A DNA stretch of 64,000 nucleotides from Neobacillus cucumis (GCF_016107705.1 NZ_JAEHGC010000009.1:1-64000); one strand, 5' to 3'; counted from the first letter of the stretch, positions 1 through 9,253 are shown. The notes: generated by a model not told the origin, from the sequence alone. Translations and numbers: made by a program.

Positions 1-983
1 AAACGTTAAACGAGTTGGATTTTTTAACGTTATTGTCGCCTGCAGCAGAGCCTTTTTTAGAAGATATAGGGCAAAAGGCTCAACAAGTAACTGTTCAACA
101 TTTTGGGAAAGTTATGCAGTTGTTTGCCCCTCTCTATATATCCGATTTCTGCGTCAATCAGTGCGTGTATTGCAGTTACAGCATAAACAATGATTTTTCT
201 CGAAAAAAACTTACCTTGTCTGAAATTGAAGCAGAGGCACAGGCACTAGCTAAAACAGGAATTGAACACTTGCTTATTTTAACTGGGGAATCAAGGTTAC
301 ATGCCTCTATTGAATATCTTAAAGAAAGTATCACGATTTTAAAGAAATATTTTTCCTCCCTTTCAATTGAGATACACCCTCTGGAAACAGAAGAATACCG
401 GGAATTGATTCAATGTGGCATAACCGGACTCACTATTCATCAGGAGGTATACAACGAAGATATATATAAGCAAATTCATGTGAAAGGTCCAAAACGAAAC
501 TATTTATATCGGTTGGATACGCCGGAACGGGGTTGCAAAGCAGGAATGAGCAAGGTTACTATCGGTGCGCTCTTAGGAATGGATGACTGGCGGAAAGAAG
601 TGTTTTTTACCGGTATTCATGCTGCTTACTTGAAAAATAACTATTCAGAAACGGAAATCGGAATTGGATTTCCAAGAATGCGCCCTCATTTGGGGGATTT
701 TCAGCCAAAAACAAATGTTACAGACAAAAATTTACTTCAAGCCATGCTGGCAATGCGTTTGTTTTTGCCAGAAGCAGATATTATCCTTTCTACAAGAGAG
801 CAGTCGGAACTTCGTGACCATCTTATTAGTTTGGGCGTTACTAAAATGTCTGCAGCTTCCTCAACTGCTGTTGGTGGTTATGTTAACAAAGAGACCAGCC
901 ACAGTCAGTTTGAAATTTCCGATACACGAAGTGTTGACGAAATAAAAGATATGTTGCATCGTAACGACTATCAAATCCGATGA
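1..983 (+). CDS. thiH: 2-iminoacetate synthase ThiH, 5' partial
   Basis: Radical SAM enzyme that cleaves tyrosine to dehydroglycine (2-iminoacetate) for the thiazole ring of thiamine, in the cytoplasm. The frame is open to the left window edge, so the true start lies outside; about 325 residues are visible against roughly 370 for the family. The radical-SAM cluster motif CVNQCVYC (CxxxCxxC) is near visible residue 46, followed by the TGES and HPLETEEY segments usual in ThiH/HydG. A TTG at 15 could pose as a start but has no ribosome site and would clip the N-terminal domain. A strong terminator follows at 1031. HydG is the nearest alternative; the lack of a C-terminal CxxC cluster region fits ThiH better. 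Confidence 0.9.
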   Translation, partial: TLNELDFLTLLSPAAEPFLEDIGQKAQQVTVQHFGKVMQLFAPLYISDFCVNQCVYCSYSINNDFSRKKLTLSEIEAEAQALAKTGIEHLLILTGESRLHASIEYLKESITILKKYFSSLSIEIHPLETEEYRELIQCGITGLTIHQEVYNEDIYKQIHVKGPKRNYLYRLDTPERGCKAGMSKVTIGALLGMDDWRKEVFFTGIHAAYLKNNYSETEIGIGFPRMRPHLGDFQPKTNVTDKNLLQAMLAMRLFLPEADIILSTREQSELRDHLISLGVTKMSAASSTAVGGYVNKETSHSQFEISDTRSVDEIKDMLHRNDYQIR

Positions 984-1030
984 AGGCAATTAAGAATTTT
1001 ATCTTACTAGCCAGTGTAACTCATGCTCTT

Positions 1031-1067
1031 AAAAGGCTGCCAGCTTTTAATCTGGCAGCCTTTTATC
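1031..1067 (+). terminator. Rho-independent terminator after thiH
   Basis: A perfect 13-bp stem, AAAAGGCTGCCAG (1031-1043) pairing with CTGGCAGCCTTTT (1052-1064), closes an 8-nt loop and ends in T residues. It sits 48 bp after the thiH stop. Confidence 0.9.
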
Positions 1068-1070
1068 ATT

Positions 1071-1614
1071 AATTCTTTGGTAACGTCTGAGTTACTTCCA
1101 TAAAATACATTTGAAATTGCAAAAAAAACGATAGAATTTTCCGGTTACTTTTATATCATGTGAAACTTCATCTTTTCTGTGCGTTTATCATTCTTCCCTA
1201 AATTTCATATTCTTTTGTTTATCAAATATGCTCCCCATATATCTTTTTACTAATGTTAGCATTTTCGATCTAACAGATACTTATATCTATTGAATTATCA
1301 AATATTAATTAGAGAAAGGATTATGTATATCCTATACACGTCCAGTTAACATAATCGCTCATTTTAAGAAGTAAGCAAAAACGCCAAACCCATATACTAA
1401 GGGTTTATAGAACAGATTTTCCTTGCTGCTTCTTAATAGAATAACGAGCATAAATCACAAAGTTGATCTCTTCTGAGCGAATTTATCCAACGATTAGGAA
1501 CTTCCACTATTGAAGGTTTTGAATAAATTCCAGGTATTGGAGAAAAAACGGCATGGTAAATAAGGGAGCTAGTGATGAATAAATTTGGTGTGTAAAAGCA
1601 AAAACGCTCACTTC
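1071..1614. other. Non-coding stretch, no gene seen
   Basis: AT-rich sequence with stops in all frames. I see no convincing coding frame, tRNA or riboswitch. Confidence 0.5.
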
Positions 1615-1692
1615 CTAATGAAAGAAAGCGATAATTGCCAAAACAAGTCCAGCTAATACCTTCATTGTCTTGTCAGATATTTTAATCTCCAT
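1615..1692 (-). CDS. Possible 25-aa membrane peptide
   Basis: A 25-codon frame from ATG at 1692 has a short charged N-terminus (MEIKISDKTMK) followed by a hydrophobic segment ending IIAFFH. This gives a plausible single membrane span of a type common among very small Bacillus proteins. No strong ribosome site is visible upstream, and no function can be assigned. The short length means a chance ORF is possible. Confidence 0.3.
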   Translation of the reverse strand: MEIKISDKTMKVLAGLVLAIIAFFH

Positions 1693-1727
1693 AATAATGG
1701 TCTGTAAGACAGGTTTTCACTTAAGGA

Positions 1728-2012
1728 TTAAGCTCGAACAAGAAAGTTCGATTTAATTTCCTTTGTTAATATTTCTGCTCCCTTTGGACTTAAAATCAGC
1801 TTCCCATCAGAAAAAGCCTTATTTTCATTAGTCACTTCATCAGTAACCATGCAAGCCATATTGGGACTATACTTCTTTAAAATAATTTGTTCGCCATCAA
1901 AAAAAATTTCAATAGGATCTTTTAGATCTATATCTAAGGATCTTCGAAGCTCAATCGGAACAACAATTCTTCCTAATTCATCAACTTTACGTACAATTCC
2001 AGTACTTTTCAT
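1728..2012 (-). CDS. AbrB/Abh-type transition-state regulator
   Basis: A 94-residue DNA-binding protein of the AbrB family. The N-terminal swapped-hairpin domain is complete: MKSTGIVRKVDELGRIVVP at 1-19, then the LRRSLDI and DPIEIFF segments up to about residue 50. The rest matches the AbrB/Abh oligomerisation domain (LILSPKGAEILTKEI). Length agrees with AbrB (94-96 aa). In Bacillus these dimers/tetramers repress post-exponential genes (competence, biofilm, sporulation, antibiotic production). Whether this is AbrB, Abh or another paralogue cannot be settled here. It is transcribed away from thiH, and the small minus-strand genes at 2.1-3.0 kb lie upstream of it. Confidence 0.85.
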   Translation of the reverse strand: MKSTGIVRKVDELGRIVVPIELRRSLDIDLKDPIEIFFDGEQIILKKYSPNMACMVTDEVTNENKAFSDGKLILSPKGAEILTKEIKSNFLVRA

Positions 2013-2110
2013 TTTTCTCCTACAAGTCTACAAATACCACATTTATAAATTTATCAAAATTGAGAAAAAACTGACCAATGTAAATTATGGTAAATATTAG
2101 TCTCAAAAAT

Positions 2111-2302
2111 TTATCTATAGCTATAACGGAAAAAAATTTTTGGTGAAATTAATCTAGAAAATGTCCACCGTCTCGTGTTTTCTAATTCGAATATGGTATC
2201 ATTCTCTTTTATTGGAACCAATTGCAATAATTTTTCAGGTGGTAGAGTCTCTTTTCTTTTAGGCATGTCTAAGTTTTTCATCATTTCTTCGTGTTTATCC
2301 AT
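2111..2302 (-). pseudogene. Truncated class I SAM methyltransferase (N-terminus only)
   Basis: A strong ribosome site (GGAGGGG, 7 nt before ATG) starts a 63-aa frame. The first ~40 residues, with PPEKLLQLVPIKENDTIFEL, read like the N-terminus of small class I methyltransferases just before the DLGxGxG SAM motif. The expected glycine-rich loop is absent: the sequence changes to NTRRWTFSRLIS and stops. Read as a gene cut by deletion or rearrangement. The family call rests on one short stretch; a genuine 63-aa protein is the alternative. Confidence 0.45.
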
Positions 2303-2554
2303 AATTCCCCTCCAATAATAATGAGAAATAATTGAAATAAATCACTTAACAATTGAATTACATACTTTAAAGCTTATGATTACATCGTTGGATGATTGTT
2401 AAAGAAAAGAAGGGAAATTTTTAATTAAATAATATGTGAACTTTGAAATGAATCTTAGCATATTCCAAAAATAAAAGGGGGAGCTTTTATTAGAATTCAC
2501 CCAGAAAAAACTATATAGCTTAAATGAAACCCGTTATTATGAACACCCAAAAAA

Positions 2555-2695
2555 TTAATTTATTTTTTTATTTTTTAACGCTAACTTAACTGCAAAATAA
2601 ACTACTCCACCTATTACCGCAATCCCTATAAGCCACATAAAAATACACATTGTAATACCCATAGCACCGCTCATCATGCCAAAATTATTCATCAT
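2555..2695 (-). CDS. Small membrane protein, 46 aa
   Basis: Starts with ATGATG at 2695 after a GAAAGAAGTG ribosome site. The 46-residue product begins MMNNFGMMSGAMG, has one long hydrophobic span (about residues 13-40), and ends in a basic KNKKIN tail. Methionine-rich N-termini of this kind are seen in small proteins near copper-handling genes, and a multicopper oxidase lies 650 bp away on the other strand. That functional link is inference. It lies 31 bp downstream of the secreted 81-aa gene and probably shares its transcript. Confidence 0.6.
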   Translation of the reverse strand: MMNNFGMMSGAMGITMCIFMWLIGIAVIGGVVYFAVKLALKNKKIN

Positions 2696-2726
2696 TTTAA
2701 ATCACTTCTTTCAAGAATTTACTTCA

Positions 2727-2972
2727 TTATAATTTTTCAGTATTCATTTGTTTTGCGTTTGTTCCATTCATAGTTGCTTCGTCTTTATGGCAAGATTTAT
2801 ACATATCCTGTAGCTTTTCCTTAGAGTAATTAGGATGCATTTTTTGCATAAAAGGTAACATATTTTCAAAGCTTTGACCAACACCAGAGTTGCTATTTCC
2901 ATTAGCAAATACAGCAGTACCTGCTCCTAGAAAAACAGCTGCACTTATAAATCCAATGGGAATTTTTTTCAT
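2727..2972 (-). CDS. Small secreted protein, 81 aa
   Basis: Begins MKKIPIGFISAAVFLGAG with a typical Sec signal peptide and a likely cleavage after AVFA (about residue 23). The mature part (~58 aa) is hydrophilic, with an FMQKMHPNYSKEKLQDMYKSCHKD segment containing a single cysteine, two histidines and several methionines. An AAGGAG ribosome site lies just upstream of the ATG. No family I can name. The neighbouring 46-aa membrane protein and the divergent Fur-controlled multicopper oxidase suggest an extracytoplasmic metal role, which is speculative. Confidence 0.65.
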   Translation of the reverse strand: MKKIPIGFISAAVFLGAGTAVFANGNSNSGVGQSFENMLPFMQKMHPNYSKEKLQDMYKSCHKDEATMNGTNAKQMNTEKL

Positions 2973-3270
2973 TTTCTACAACTCCTTTCGTTATCTACCT
3001 TAAACATACAATAAAGATTTGCAGAAACAATGGATTATTGGTGTCAAGATTATGAACAATTAATTAGAAATTTGAAAAGGTGTTCCGGTTTGGGTTATTA
3101 CAATGATTGGATTTGGAAACTTTGAGTGAACGTACTCGATTGGCTAAATTTACAAATCTAGGGGAGAAATTCAAATAGTAGCTGGAACCCTGATCTGATT
3201 CGGTTTAATCTTTCATTTTTTATTAAAAATTGTTGTCTATTTTTACCTGTACCCTCCATAGAAAAAAAGT

Positions 3271-3299
3271 TTGACAGAATAGTTTGTTTAATTAATAAT
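3271..3299 (+). promoter_or_regulatory. SigA-type promoter of the multicopper oxidase gene
   Basis: TTGACA (3271-3276) is a consensus -35 element, followed after exactly 17 bp by AATAAT (3294-3299), a 5/6 match to the -10. It lies 50 bp upstream of the start codon, with the Fur box directly downstream. Confidence 0.75.
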
Positions 3300-3312
3300 A
3301 ATAATTAAATAG

Positions 3313-3333
3313 AGATAATGATAATCATTTTCA
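3313..3333 (+). promoter_or_regulatory. Fur box
   Basis: GATAATGATAATCATTTTC (3314-3332) matches the classical 19-bp Fur box at 18 of 19 positions. It also contains two overlapping 7-1-7 motifs offset by 6 bp (3313-3327 and 3319-3333), the latter 14/15 to TGATAATnATTATCA. It begins 14 bp after the -10, so bound Fur would block transcription of the oxidase gene when iron is plentiful. Confidence 0.85.
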
Positions 3334-3348
3334 ATAGGTGGGGTAATT

Positions 3349-4689
3349 ATGAGGGTTTTTGGAAAGTTAGGCACCATGGTAGTATGTATCCTTTTTTTAT
3401 TAGCTGCTTGTTCTACGACTTCAAATTCGTCAGTGTCTAATACAGAGGAGAAGCCAACAGCAGGATCTGCTAAAAAAACGTCTAAAGAGACAAAAGTAAT
3501 TTCTTTATATGCTGGAGATATTACAGAAGAGTTATCTGAAGGAAAAACATTGTATTCTTGGGGATATGGTTTGTGGGATGAAAAAAATAATAAGCCGGCT
3601 TCTGAGCCTACTATTCCAGGTCCAGAAATTCGTGTAAAAGAAGGAGATCGTGTTAAGGTTATTTTTCATAATAAACAAAAGGAACCGCATACAATTCATT
3701 TTCATGGGATTGACAACAGTTTCAAAGGCGATGGCACACCAGGAGTCAGCCAGAAAGAGGTAGAGGAAGGCGAAACCTATACTTATGAATTTGTTGCAGA
3801 ACATGTGGGAACCTACTTCTATCACTGTCACGTCGAGCCGGACCGTCATCCGGAAATGGGATTGTATGGTGCCTTTATTGTGGAACCAAAGGAACAGAAG
3901 GTTAAGTATAATGGAGAATTTGTTCTAATGTTGTCGGAAAGAGATCCCTTACTAAGTGTTGCTGAAGGTACGGAAGCAGGTGCATACTTAGGAACGGCTT
4001 CAGAGAATGAACATCTTAACGGAGAATACGATACTGTGAATCGCCATCCGAAATATTTTACAATAAACGGAAAGATGGATGGAGATATTCCGCCATTGAA
4101 GGTCAAGAAAGACGGTAAATACTTGATTCGTTTAATTAATGCTGGTTCTGACATTCATTCCATTCATACGCATGGACATCACTTTAAGGTGGTAGCGACT
4201 GACGGACGTGAAATTCCGAATCCACAAGTGAAAGATACGATCAGTATAGCTCCCGGTGAACGTTATGATCTTGAGTTTGTAGCCGATAACCCAGGAGCAT
4301 GGCCTCTTCACTGTCATATGGGACCCCATGCGACACATGGCATGCATACGTTCATTGTTTATCCTGGATTCGAAGACAAAATCATGAATCACGACATGCA
4401 CCAGTTCGGCAAAATCGAACACGAATTAGCTGAGATGAAAGAATTTTTGTTCAGTGAAAAATATGATCAGTTAAAAGCAGAGCTAGGCGAATTATCTCAG
4501 AATTTTGATCAAATAAAAGATAAATTAGCGACAAAGGATCCGATTTTGGTGAAAAATATTGAGGCAACAGGGACAGGAATCGCTCAACATTTAACGGCTT
4601 CTCCCGATCAATTGGAACTTCAGCAATCGATAGAAAAATTGGCTGAAAAACTGAATAAAGCGAAGGAAATCATGGAGGAAGGGGAATAG
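3349..4689 (+). CDS. Multicopper oxidase, lipoprotein
   Basis: Copper-dependent oxidase (laccase/ferroxidase type) anchored outside the membrane. A type II signal ends in the lipobox LAAC with Cys21. Copper ligands are visible in order: HTIHFHG near 113-119, YFYHCHVEPDRH near 156, HSIHTHGHHFKV near 269-280 and WPLHCHMGPHATHGMH near 318-333, i.e. two cupredoxin domains with all HxH/HCH motifs intact. A C-terminal ~90-residue helical, charged extension follows (EHELAEMKEFLFSEKYD onward), unusual for laccases and probably coiled coil. At 446 aa it fits short two-domain oxidases. The Fur box and consensus promoter imply expression in iron limitation, favouring a ferroxidase/iron-acquisition role; laccase or copper tolerance remains possible. 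A terminator overlaps its stop codon. Confidence 0.92.
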   Translation: MRVFGKLGTMVVCILFLLAACSTTSNSSVSNTEEKPTAGSAKKTSKETKVISLYAGDITEELSEGKTLYSWGYGLWDEKNNKPASEPTIPGPEIRVKEGDRVKVIFHNKQKEPHTIHFHGIDNSFKGDGTPGVSQKEVEEGETYTYEFVAEHVGTYFYHCHVEPDRHPEMGLYGAFIVEPKEQKVKYNGEFVLMLSERDPLLSVAEGTEAGAYLGTASENEHLNGEYDTVNRHPKYFTINGKMDGDIPPLKVKKDGKYLIRLINAGSDIHSIHTHGHHFKVVATDGREIPNPQVKDTISIAPGERYDLEFVADNPGAWPLHCHMGPHATHGMHTFIVYPGFEDKIMNHDMHQFGKIEHELAEMKEFLFSEKYDQLKAELGELSQNFDQIKDKLATKDPILVKNIEATGTGIAQHLTASPDQLELQQSIEKLAEKLNKAKEIMEEGE

Positions 4690-4712
4690 CCTATAGGCTT
4701 TCCCTTTTTTTC
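4681..4712 (+). terminator. Terminator overlapping the multicopper oxidase stop
   Basis: GGGGAATAGCC pairs, with a one-base bulge, to GGCTTTCCC across a 4-nt loop and is followed by seven Ts (4705-4711). The TAG stop at 4687-4689 is inside the stem. Confidence 0.75.
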
Positions 4713-4856
4713 TTAAGTGAACCCAAACTTCCTGAAGCCTAAAATTTTCCTCTAAGGGTGTATCCTTTAGAGAAAGTGTTACGGAAGGTTACAAGTTACA
4801 CATATTTATCATATTGTGTTCTATATTGTTACTAAAGTGATTTTGGGGTGACAATT

Positions 4857-5012
4857 GTGGTTTGGATTAGCCTCTTAATACTGTTTCTTCTTCCTATGTT
4901 GATGGTCGTTGTCATTCGAGCAACTACGAAACATGATTGTTGTAGTAGTGGTATTCTGCGAAAAAAACGTAAAATTAAAAAGTGGGATTCCACCAATACA
5001 CAAGATTTGTAA
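4857..5012 (+). CDS. Small membrane protein, 51 aa (GTG start)
   Basis: A GGGGTG ribosome site precedes GTG at 4857. The 51-residue product has an N-terminal membrane span (WISLLILFLLPMLMVVVIRA), a vicinal cysteine pair (DCCSS) just inside, and a basic tail (RKKRKIKKW). No family recognised. The Cys-Cys pair next to a multicopper oxidase could be a metal site, but this is conjecture. Confidence 0.5.
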   Translation: MVWISLLILFLLPMLMVVVIRATTKHDCCSSGILRKKRKIKKWDSTNTQDL

Positions 5013-5230
5013 ATTTGAAGAAGAATTACATTTTATGTTTGTTTTATTGTTTTAAAAAAGTAGATGAAAAGAAGGTAATTGGGTAACATTTCAATTAAAA
5101 TGTTACTCTTTTTTAAAAAAAATAAAAAAGCAAAAAGATAGATCTGTATGAGTATAAAACCAGAACTGGGTAATTTCGAATAAGAGATTTTTCGCTAGAA
5201 GTTTATCTGGACAAGACTACACCTGAGCTT

Positions 5231-5566
5231 ATGAGACTGTCAACTTTTGAGCTACTTAGTTTGCTAAAGTACGCCAGAGCTGAAAGAGTATCTCTCTATC
5301 ATTATTTAAATGTGTTCTACAAAGCTCGAAAGCTCGGTCAAACAGAGGACTATATAGTAAACGAAGAAGAAAGCGGGAAAGAATATGAAAAAATCACTCG
5401 GAAAATGTTTGTTCTCGAAAATATTCTTCGCCAGCGGTTGGGATATGTTCCCCATCGCATCACAGATGACTATTTGGCAAGGTATTTGGAGGAAATGAAG
5501 AAAGGCAAGCATAAACCTATGATTATACGTCAAAAAAGAAGAGATGAAGTCAAAAGTGGCAGTTGA
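5231..5566 (+). CDS. Hypothetical protein, 111 aa
   Basis: Unrecognised. The product is mostly helical and charged: MRLSTFELLSLLKYARAER at the N-terminus, a central EEESGKEYEKITRKMF segment, and a strongly basic C-terminus (KKGKHKPMIIRQKRRDEVK), with no signal peptide or membrane span. Amino-acid composition and clean frame favour a real protein, possibly nucleic-acid binding. No good ribosome site precedes ATG 5231; the frame stays open upstream to 5174 without another clear start, so the N-terminus is uncertain. Confidence 0.55.
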   Translation: MRLSTFELLSLLKYARAERVSLYHYLNVFYKARKLGQTEDYIVNEEESGKEYEKITRKMFVLENILRQRLGYVPHRITDDYLARYLEEMKKGKHKPMIIRQKRRDEVKSGS

Positions 5567-5971
5567 ATTTCTAACTCTTTAAAGTAGTTAGAAGGAAAAA
5601 TCACTTTTTTTATAAAGAAGTTAGAGGAATCAATAAACTTGCAATCAAAAAAGAAATATTGAATCTTGGGATTGTATTAAAAGAACTAAACAAAATGTGT
5701 ACTCTAAAAGGGGAGGTTTCCCGGATATTTTGATGATAGATGTTACTCATAAATGTGTTTAAAAAGTTTAGGCAGAGATGGTAACCGAAGGTCTTCGTGA
5801 GTTTCGACGTCAGTTCAACTCATCCGTTACACTCCCTTATCTACTTTCAGGCTTCAAAGTTAGGAAATATCGGACGCCATGTTAGATTTGCAAATGCAAA
5901 TTAGACATCGAATTGGGGTACGAGTTGAATGTTTATTTTCTTTTAAATCACAAAACTATAATTTCCTATGC
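5567..5971. other. Non-coding stretch, no gene seen
   Basis: Contains a weak AACTC/TAGTT hairpin just after 5567. The GC-richer stretch at 5770-5880 has no open frame and may be an eroded remnant. Confidence 0.4.
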
Positions 5972-6004
5972 AAAACAGCCATTAGCAATATAAATGGCTG
6001 TTTT
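5972..6004 (-). terminator. Terminator of the GerAB-type gene (bidirectional)
   Basis: AAAACAGCCATT (5972-5983) pairs with AATGGCTGTTTT (5993-6004), with T runs on both strands. It lies 6 bp beyond the stop codon of the minus-strand permease gene. Confidence 0.8.
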
Positions 6005-6010
6005 TTCAAT

Positions 6011-7117
6011 TTATATTTTTGTCAGATTTTTCTTCCTATTTCGAATGAATGCGATAACTAGTAAGATGCTTGGAATGATAATTTGAAAAGGCAAATTTAC
6101 ATAGGCTGTTGCAAATTCAAGTCCTTCTTTAACAAACTCAGCAAACGTCGATGCCATGGTTATGGATGCAAACAGAACAATCAATCCAATTGGAAACGTC
6201 AGCTTTTCCTTTTTTTTAAACTGAAATAGATCTGCTGTACCTGCTACTGCAGCATAAAAAAACAGTGATATTTTAAAAAAACCGCCAATTATTAGGTAGA
6301 GCATAAAAAGAACATCCAGCCGTTCAATAAAATTTGCCAGTTGAATTCTTGAAACGGTGGTTAACAATGGAAAGTTTGAGCGGGTATAAAGTTCTGGACC
6401 AATGGTTGAAATCGTAATAATCACGGTAATGGTAATATTAATCCCACTTAAAATCATCCCGCCAATACAAACAAATTTTATTTTCTTTGGTTCATTCACA
6501 AACGGGTATATCATCGTGAAAATAAGTATTTCTCCAAAAGGATATGTAAGTGTTTCAGGAAGAAACGCCTTAAATATGGGTTTCCAGCCATTTTCAAGAA
6601 TAGGCTTTAGAAGCTCAAAATGGATTAACCCGGAAAAAGTAACTAGTAGAAATCCTGATATGGCCATTAAATAAACAATGCCAAAATAAATCTGCCCGAC
6701 TCTTGCGATTACTTCTAAACCTTTATGAATGCCATAAATGATGGTCAGAACCATCAATGCGTTGATGACAAATAACGGCGTATTTGTATAAACAGTCGTT
6801 ACCAAGAGTTCCCCAAAATCTCGTAATACTCTTGCGGTAATATAGATAAAATAGGTGATATAGAATAAGGCGATAATCCGGCCCGGCCATTTTCCGGCAA
6901 TTTTTTGTATATAGCTGGTTAGAATTAATTCGGGATAAAAAAGAAACAGACGATAGTGAATAAAGAAGACGATTAAACCACCCGCTAACCCTAATAAAAT
7001 GGCAATCCATGCATCCTGTTTTGCATTTGCTCCAAGACCAAAGAGGATTGAACTCCCCATTTCAAATAAAAATACTAGTACGAAAAGCTGGGATGCGCTT
7101 ATTTTAATCTTATCCAT
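6011..7117 (-). CDS. Spore germination receptor permease, GerAB family (orphan)
   Basis: Integral membrane B-subunit of a GerA-type germinant receptor (APC superfamily) in the spore inner membrane, where it binds nutrient germinants. The 368-aa length and ~10 hydrophobic segments fit GerAB/GerKB/YndE. Typical elements are the N-terminal KISASQLFVLVFLFEMGSS, the FGEILIFTMIYPFV stretch and the C-terminal FRNRKK tail. A GGGGAA site precedes the start. Unlike normal receptors it stands alone: no A or C subunit gene is adjacent. It may work with subunits encoded elsewhere, including the gerB-A-C operon at 40.8 kb, or be a leftover of a lost operon. Its own terminator at 5972 marks a single-gene unit. 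Confidence 0.9.
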   Translation of the reverse strand: MDKIKISASQLFVLVFLFEMGSSILFGLGANAKQDAWIAILLGLAGGLIVFFIHYRLFLFYPELILTSYIQKIAGKWPGRIIALFYITYFIYITARVLRDFGELLVTTVYTNTPLFVINALMVLTIIYGIHKGLEVIARVGQIYFGIVYLMAISGFLLVTFSGLIHFELLKPILENGWKPIFKAFLPETLTYPFGEILIFTMIYPFVNEPKKIKFVCIGGMILSGINITITVIITISTIGPELYTRSNFPLLTTVSRIQLANFIERLDVLFMLYLIIGGFFKISLFFYAAVAGTADLFQFKKKEKLTFPIGLIVLFASITMASTFAEFVKEGLEFATAYVNLPFQIIIPSILLVIAFIRNRKKNLTKI

Positions 7118-7772
7118 TTACTACATTTCCCCTTTGCTTTGGGTTATTTTGTTCTTCTCCAAAGCACTTTTTCTTCTTTATTGTACTAATTGCTTCTTAG
7201 ACTCCCTCTGAATATTTTTTCAACCAGTTAATCAATTTATTAAAAACAGTTGAATTTATCAAATTGATAGAAATAAAATACTTTCTCCATTTTGCAGTTT
7301 TTTTGTTTCTCTTTAACAGAATAAATAAAATTAAAACAATATCCGTCTAATTTAGAAAGCACCTCAAATATTCACCCTAATATTTGGTAGGGTGTCAAAT
7401 ATCCACCAAATTATACAAATCGCATACAGTATAAACATTTTAAAAGTACAGTCCAAATTGAACTGAATTTGTAGTAAAGAGAATGGTTTTGGGGAAATTG
7501 TGAAATCCTTGTGAAGAAAAAAACACTGAATAGATGGAAAGGGGAAAATTACTTTTGATGAGAATGAAATATTTTGGCGTGCAGTTGGAGGTTTTGCAAA
7601 AAAAGGAAGAACAGAGATTTTATAATAAAATCCAATAATTACAATGTTATGACATATAACAGGAGTCAATGTTTTTGAATCGTTGGCTCCTTCTTTGAAG
7701 GAGCCAATCTCGTGAGGCGTCGAAAAAATTCGCTTCGCTCATGTCTTAAAAAGAATGTGGGGTGTAATGTCG
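7118..7772. other. Intergenic region with inverted repeat before the relaxase; possible oriT
   Basis: Mostly AT-rich and non-coding. TTGGCTCCTTC (7683-7693) and GAAGGAGCCAA (7697-7707) form a perfect 11-bp inverted repeat about 65 bp before the relaxase start, where transfer origins of MobA/MobL elements often lie. No known nic consensus is recognisable, so an oriT is inference; it could equally be a terminator. A second repeat-like stretch around 7372-7415 repeats CAAATAT-CACC. Confidence 0.35.
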
Positions 7773-9191
7773 ATGGCTATCTATCATTTCTCAAATCAGA
7801 TCATTTCAAGAAAAAAACAGCAAAATACAATAGCTGCTGCAGCTTACCGTTCTGGTGAAAGATTGATAGATGAAAGAACAAATGAGGAAAAGTTCTATAA
7901 AAGAAAAGTGAAGCCAATCACTCATATTCTTGCGCCACGCCATGCACCTCAATGGGTTTATGATCGCCAAAGACTCTGGAATTAAGTGGAGTTAAAGGAA
8001 AAACAATGGAATGCTCAACTTGCACGTGAAATAAATGTTGCATTACCAAAAGAGCTATCGAAAGAAGAACAGGAGAACTTAGCCCTTGATTTTTGTAAGG
8101 ACATTTTTGTAAACGATGGAATGGTTGCTGACTTATCCATCCACCGAGATAATGAGGAAAACCCACACTTTCATGTGATGTTAACTATTCGTCCCTTTAA
8201 TGAAGATGGGACCTGGGGAAATAAGCAAGTGAAGGTAAAAGAATTAGTGGATGGTAAGCAACAGGCTAAAGCATTGCATACAACTGATTGGAATACGAAA
8301 GTGAAGCTTGTTTATTGGAGAGAACAGTGGGCAAATTATGCAAATCACTATTTAGAGAAGAATGGATTTTCTGAACGAATTACTCACTTATCAAATAAAG
8401 ATAGAGGGATTGAAACACTGCCAACTATCCATGAGGGATTTGTTGCACGGCAGATGCAAAAAAATGGGAGAGAATCTGACAGGATCCAAATGAATCAGTC
8501 GCGGAAAGAATACAACAAAACGGTTATTGAACTCCAAGAAGCAAAGAAAGAAAAACAAAGGAAAGAGAGAGCAGAAAAGTTTGTACGTCGCTTTACTCCT
8601 TTAGAAAAAAGGCAACTGCGTGAAACAGCCAAATATTTAAGAATGTTTGTAAACCATGAAAATATTAACATCAGGAAATTGCAATTGGAAAAATGGCAAT
8701 CTCGTATTGAATTTCAAAAAAATTCAATTGATAAGTATAAAAAATTAAGTCGAATCGAAAAAGAAACAGATATCTTAAATCAAGCCGAATTTATATTAGA
8801 AACTGAAGCTAATCGATTTCTGGATAAATATTATCCAAATTTAAATAAAAGTGAGTTAACAAAGAATCAGAAAATAGAAGTTGTTGACATAACTGTTTCG
8901 CAAAATAAATTGTTGAACACTAATGACATTGAAACAGTATGTCGTGAATTAGAGAGAAACCAGATCGAAAAAGATCTAAATATTTTATTAAATAATCGAC
9001 CTAAATTCGTTTTAGCATTGCAACAGGAAATGAAAAATGCTGGGATGAAATTTGAACAATTAAGACTAAAAAGTGGAATTAATTTTGCTGATCCATCTTC
9101 CATAAAAAATGCTTCTGAGAAAGACCTAAATCAATTACAATTTTTATTGAAACAAAAACAAATCTCTAAAATTGATGGATCGTCTTTATGA
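7773..9191 (+). pseudogene. MobA/MobL-family relaxase, interrupted by an in-frame TAA
   Basis: Relaxase that nicks oriT and pilots single-stranded DNA in mobilisable plasmids and integrative elements. The frame starts MAIYHFSNQIISRKK, the family N-terminus; the ATG at 7773 is chosen over in-frame ATGs at 7755 and 7767 for that reason. The three-histidine metal motif is present as IHRDNEENPHFHVML (about residues 115-129), and the C-terminal half is long, basic and coiled-coil-like. A TAA at 7983-7985 splits the frame after RLWN; the same frame resumes VELKEKQWNAQLAREI, where homologues have one continuous helix. A single G-to-T change (GAA to TAA) would explain it. Without readthrough the N-terminal 70 residues, including the catalytic tyrosine region, are lost. 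Confidence 0.85.
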
Positions 9192-9253
9192 TTATAGGAT
9201 TAGTGAAATGTATCCTAATTGGGAGGGAAGAAAATATTTAACCATAGAAGTTT

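Noticed and set aside
7683..7707. oriT of the mobilisable element
   Set aside because: Inverted repeat is well placed, but no nic-site consensus is recognisable and a terminator reading fits equally, so I kept it only as a possibility.
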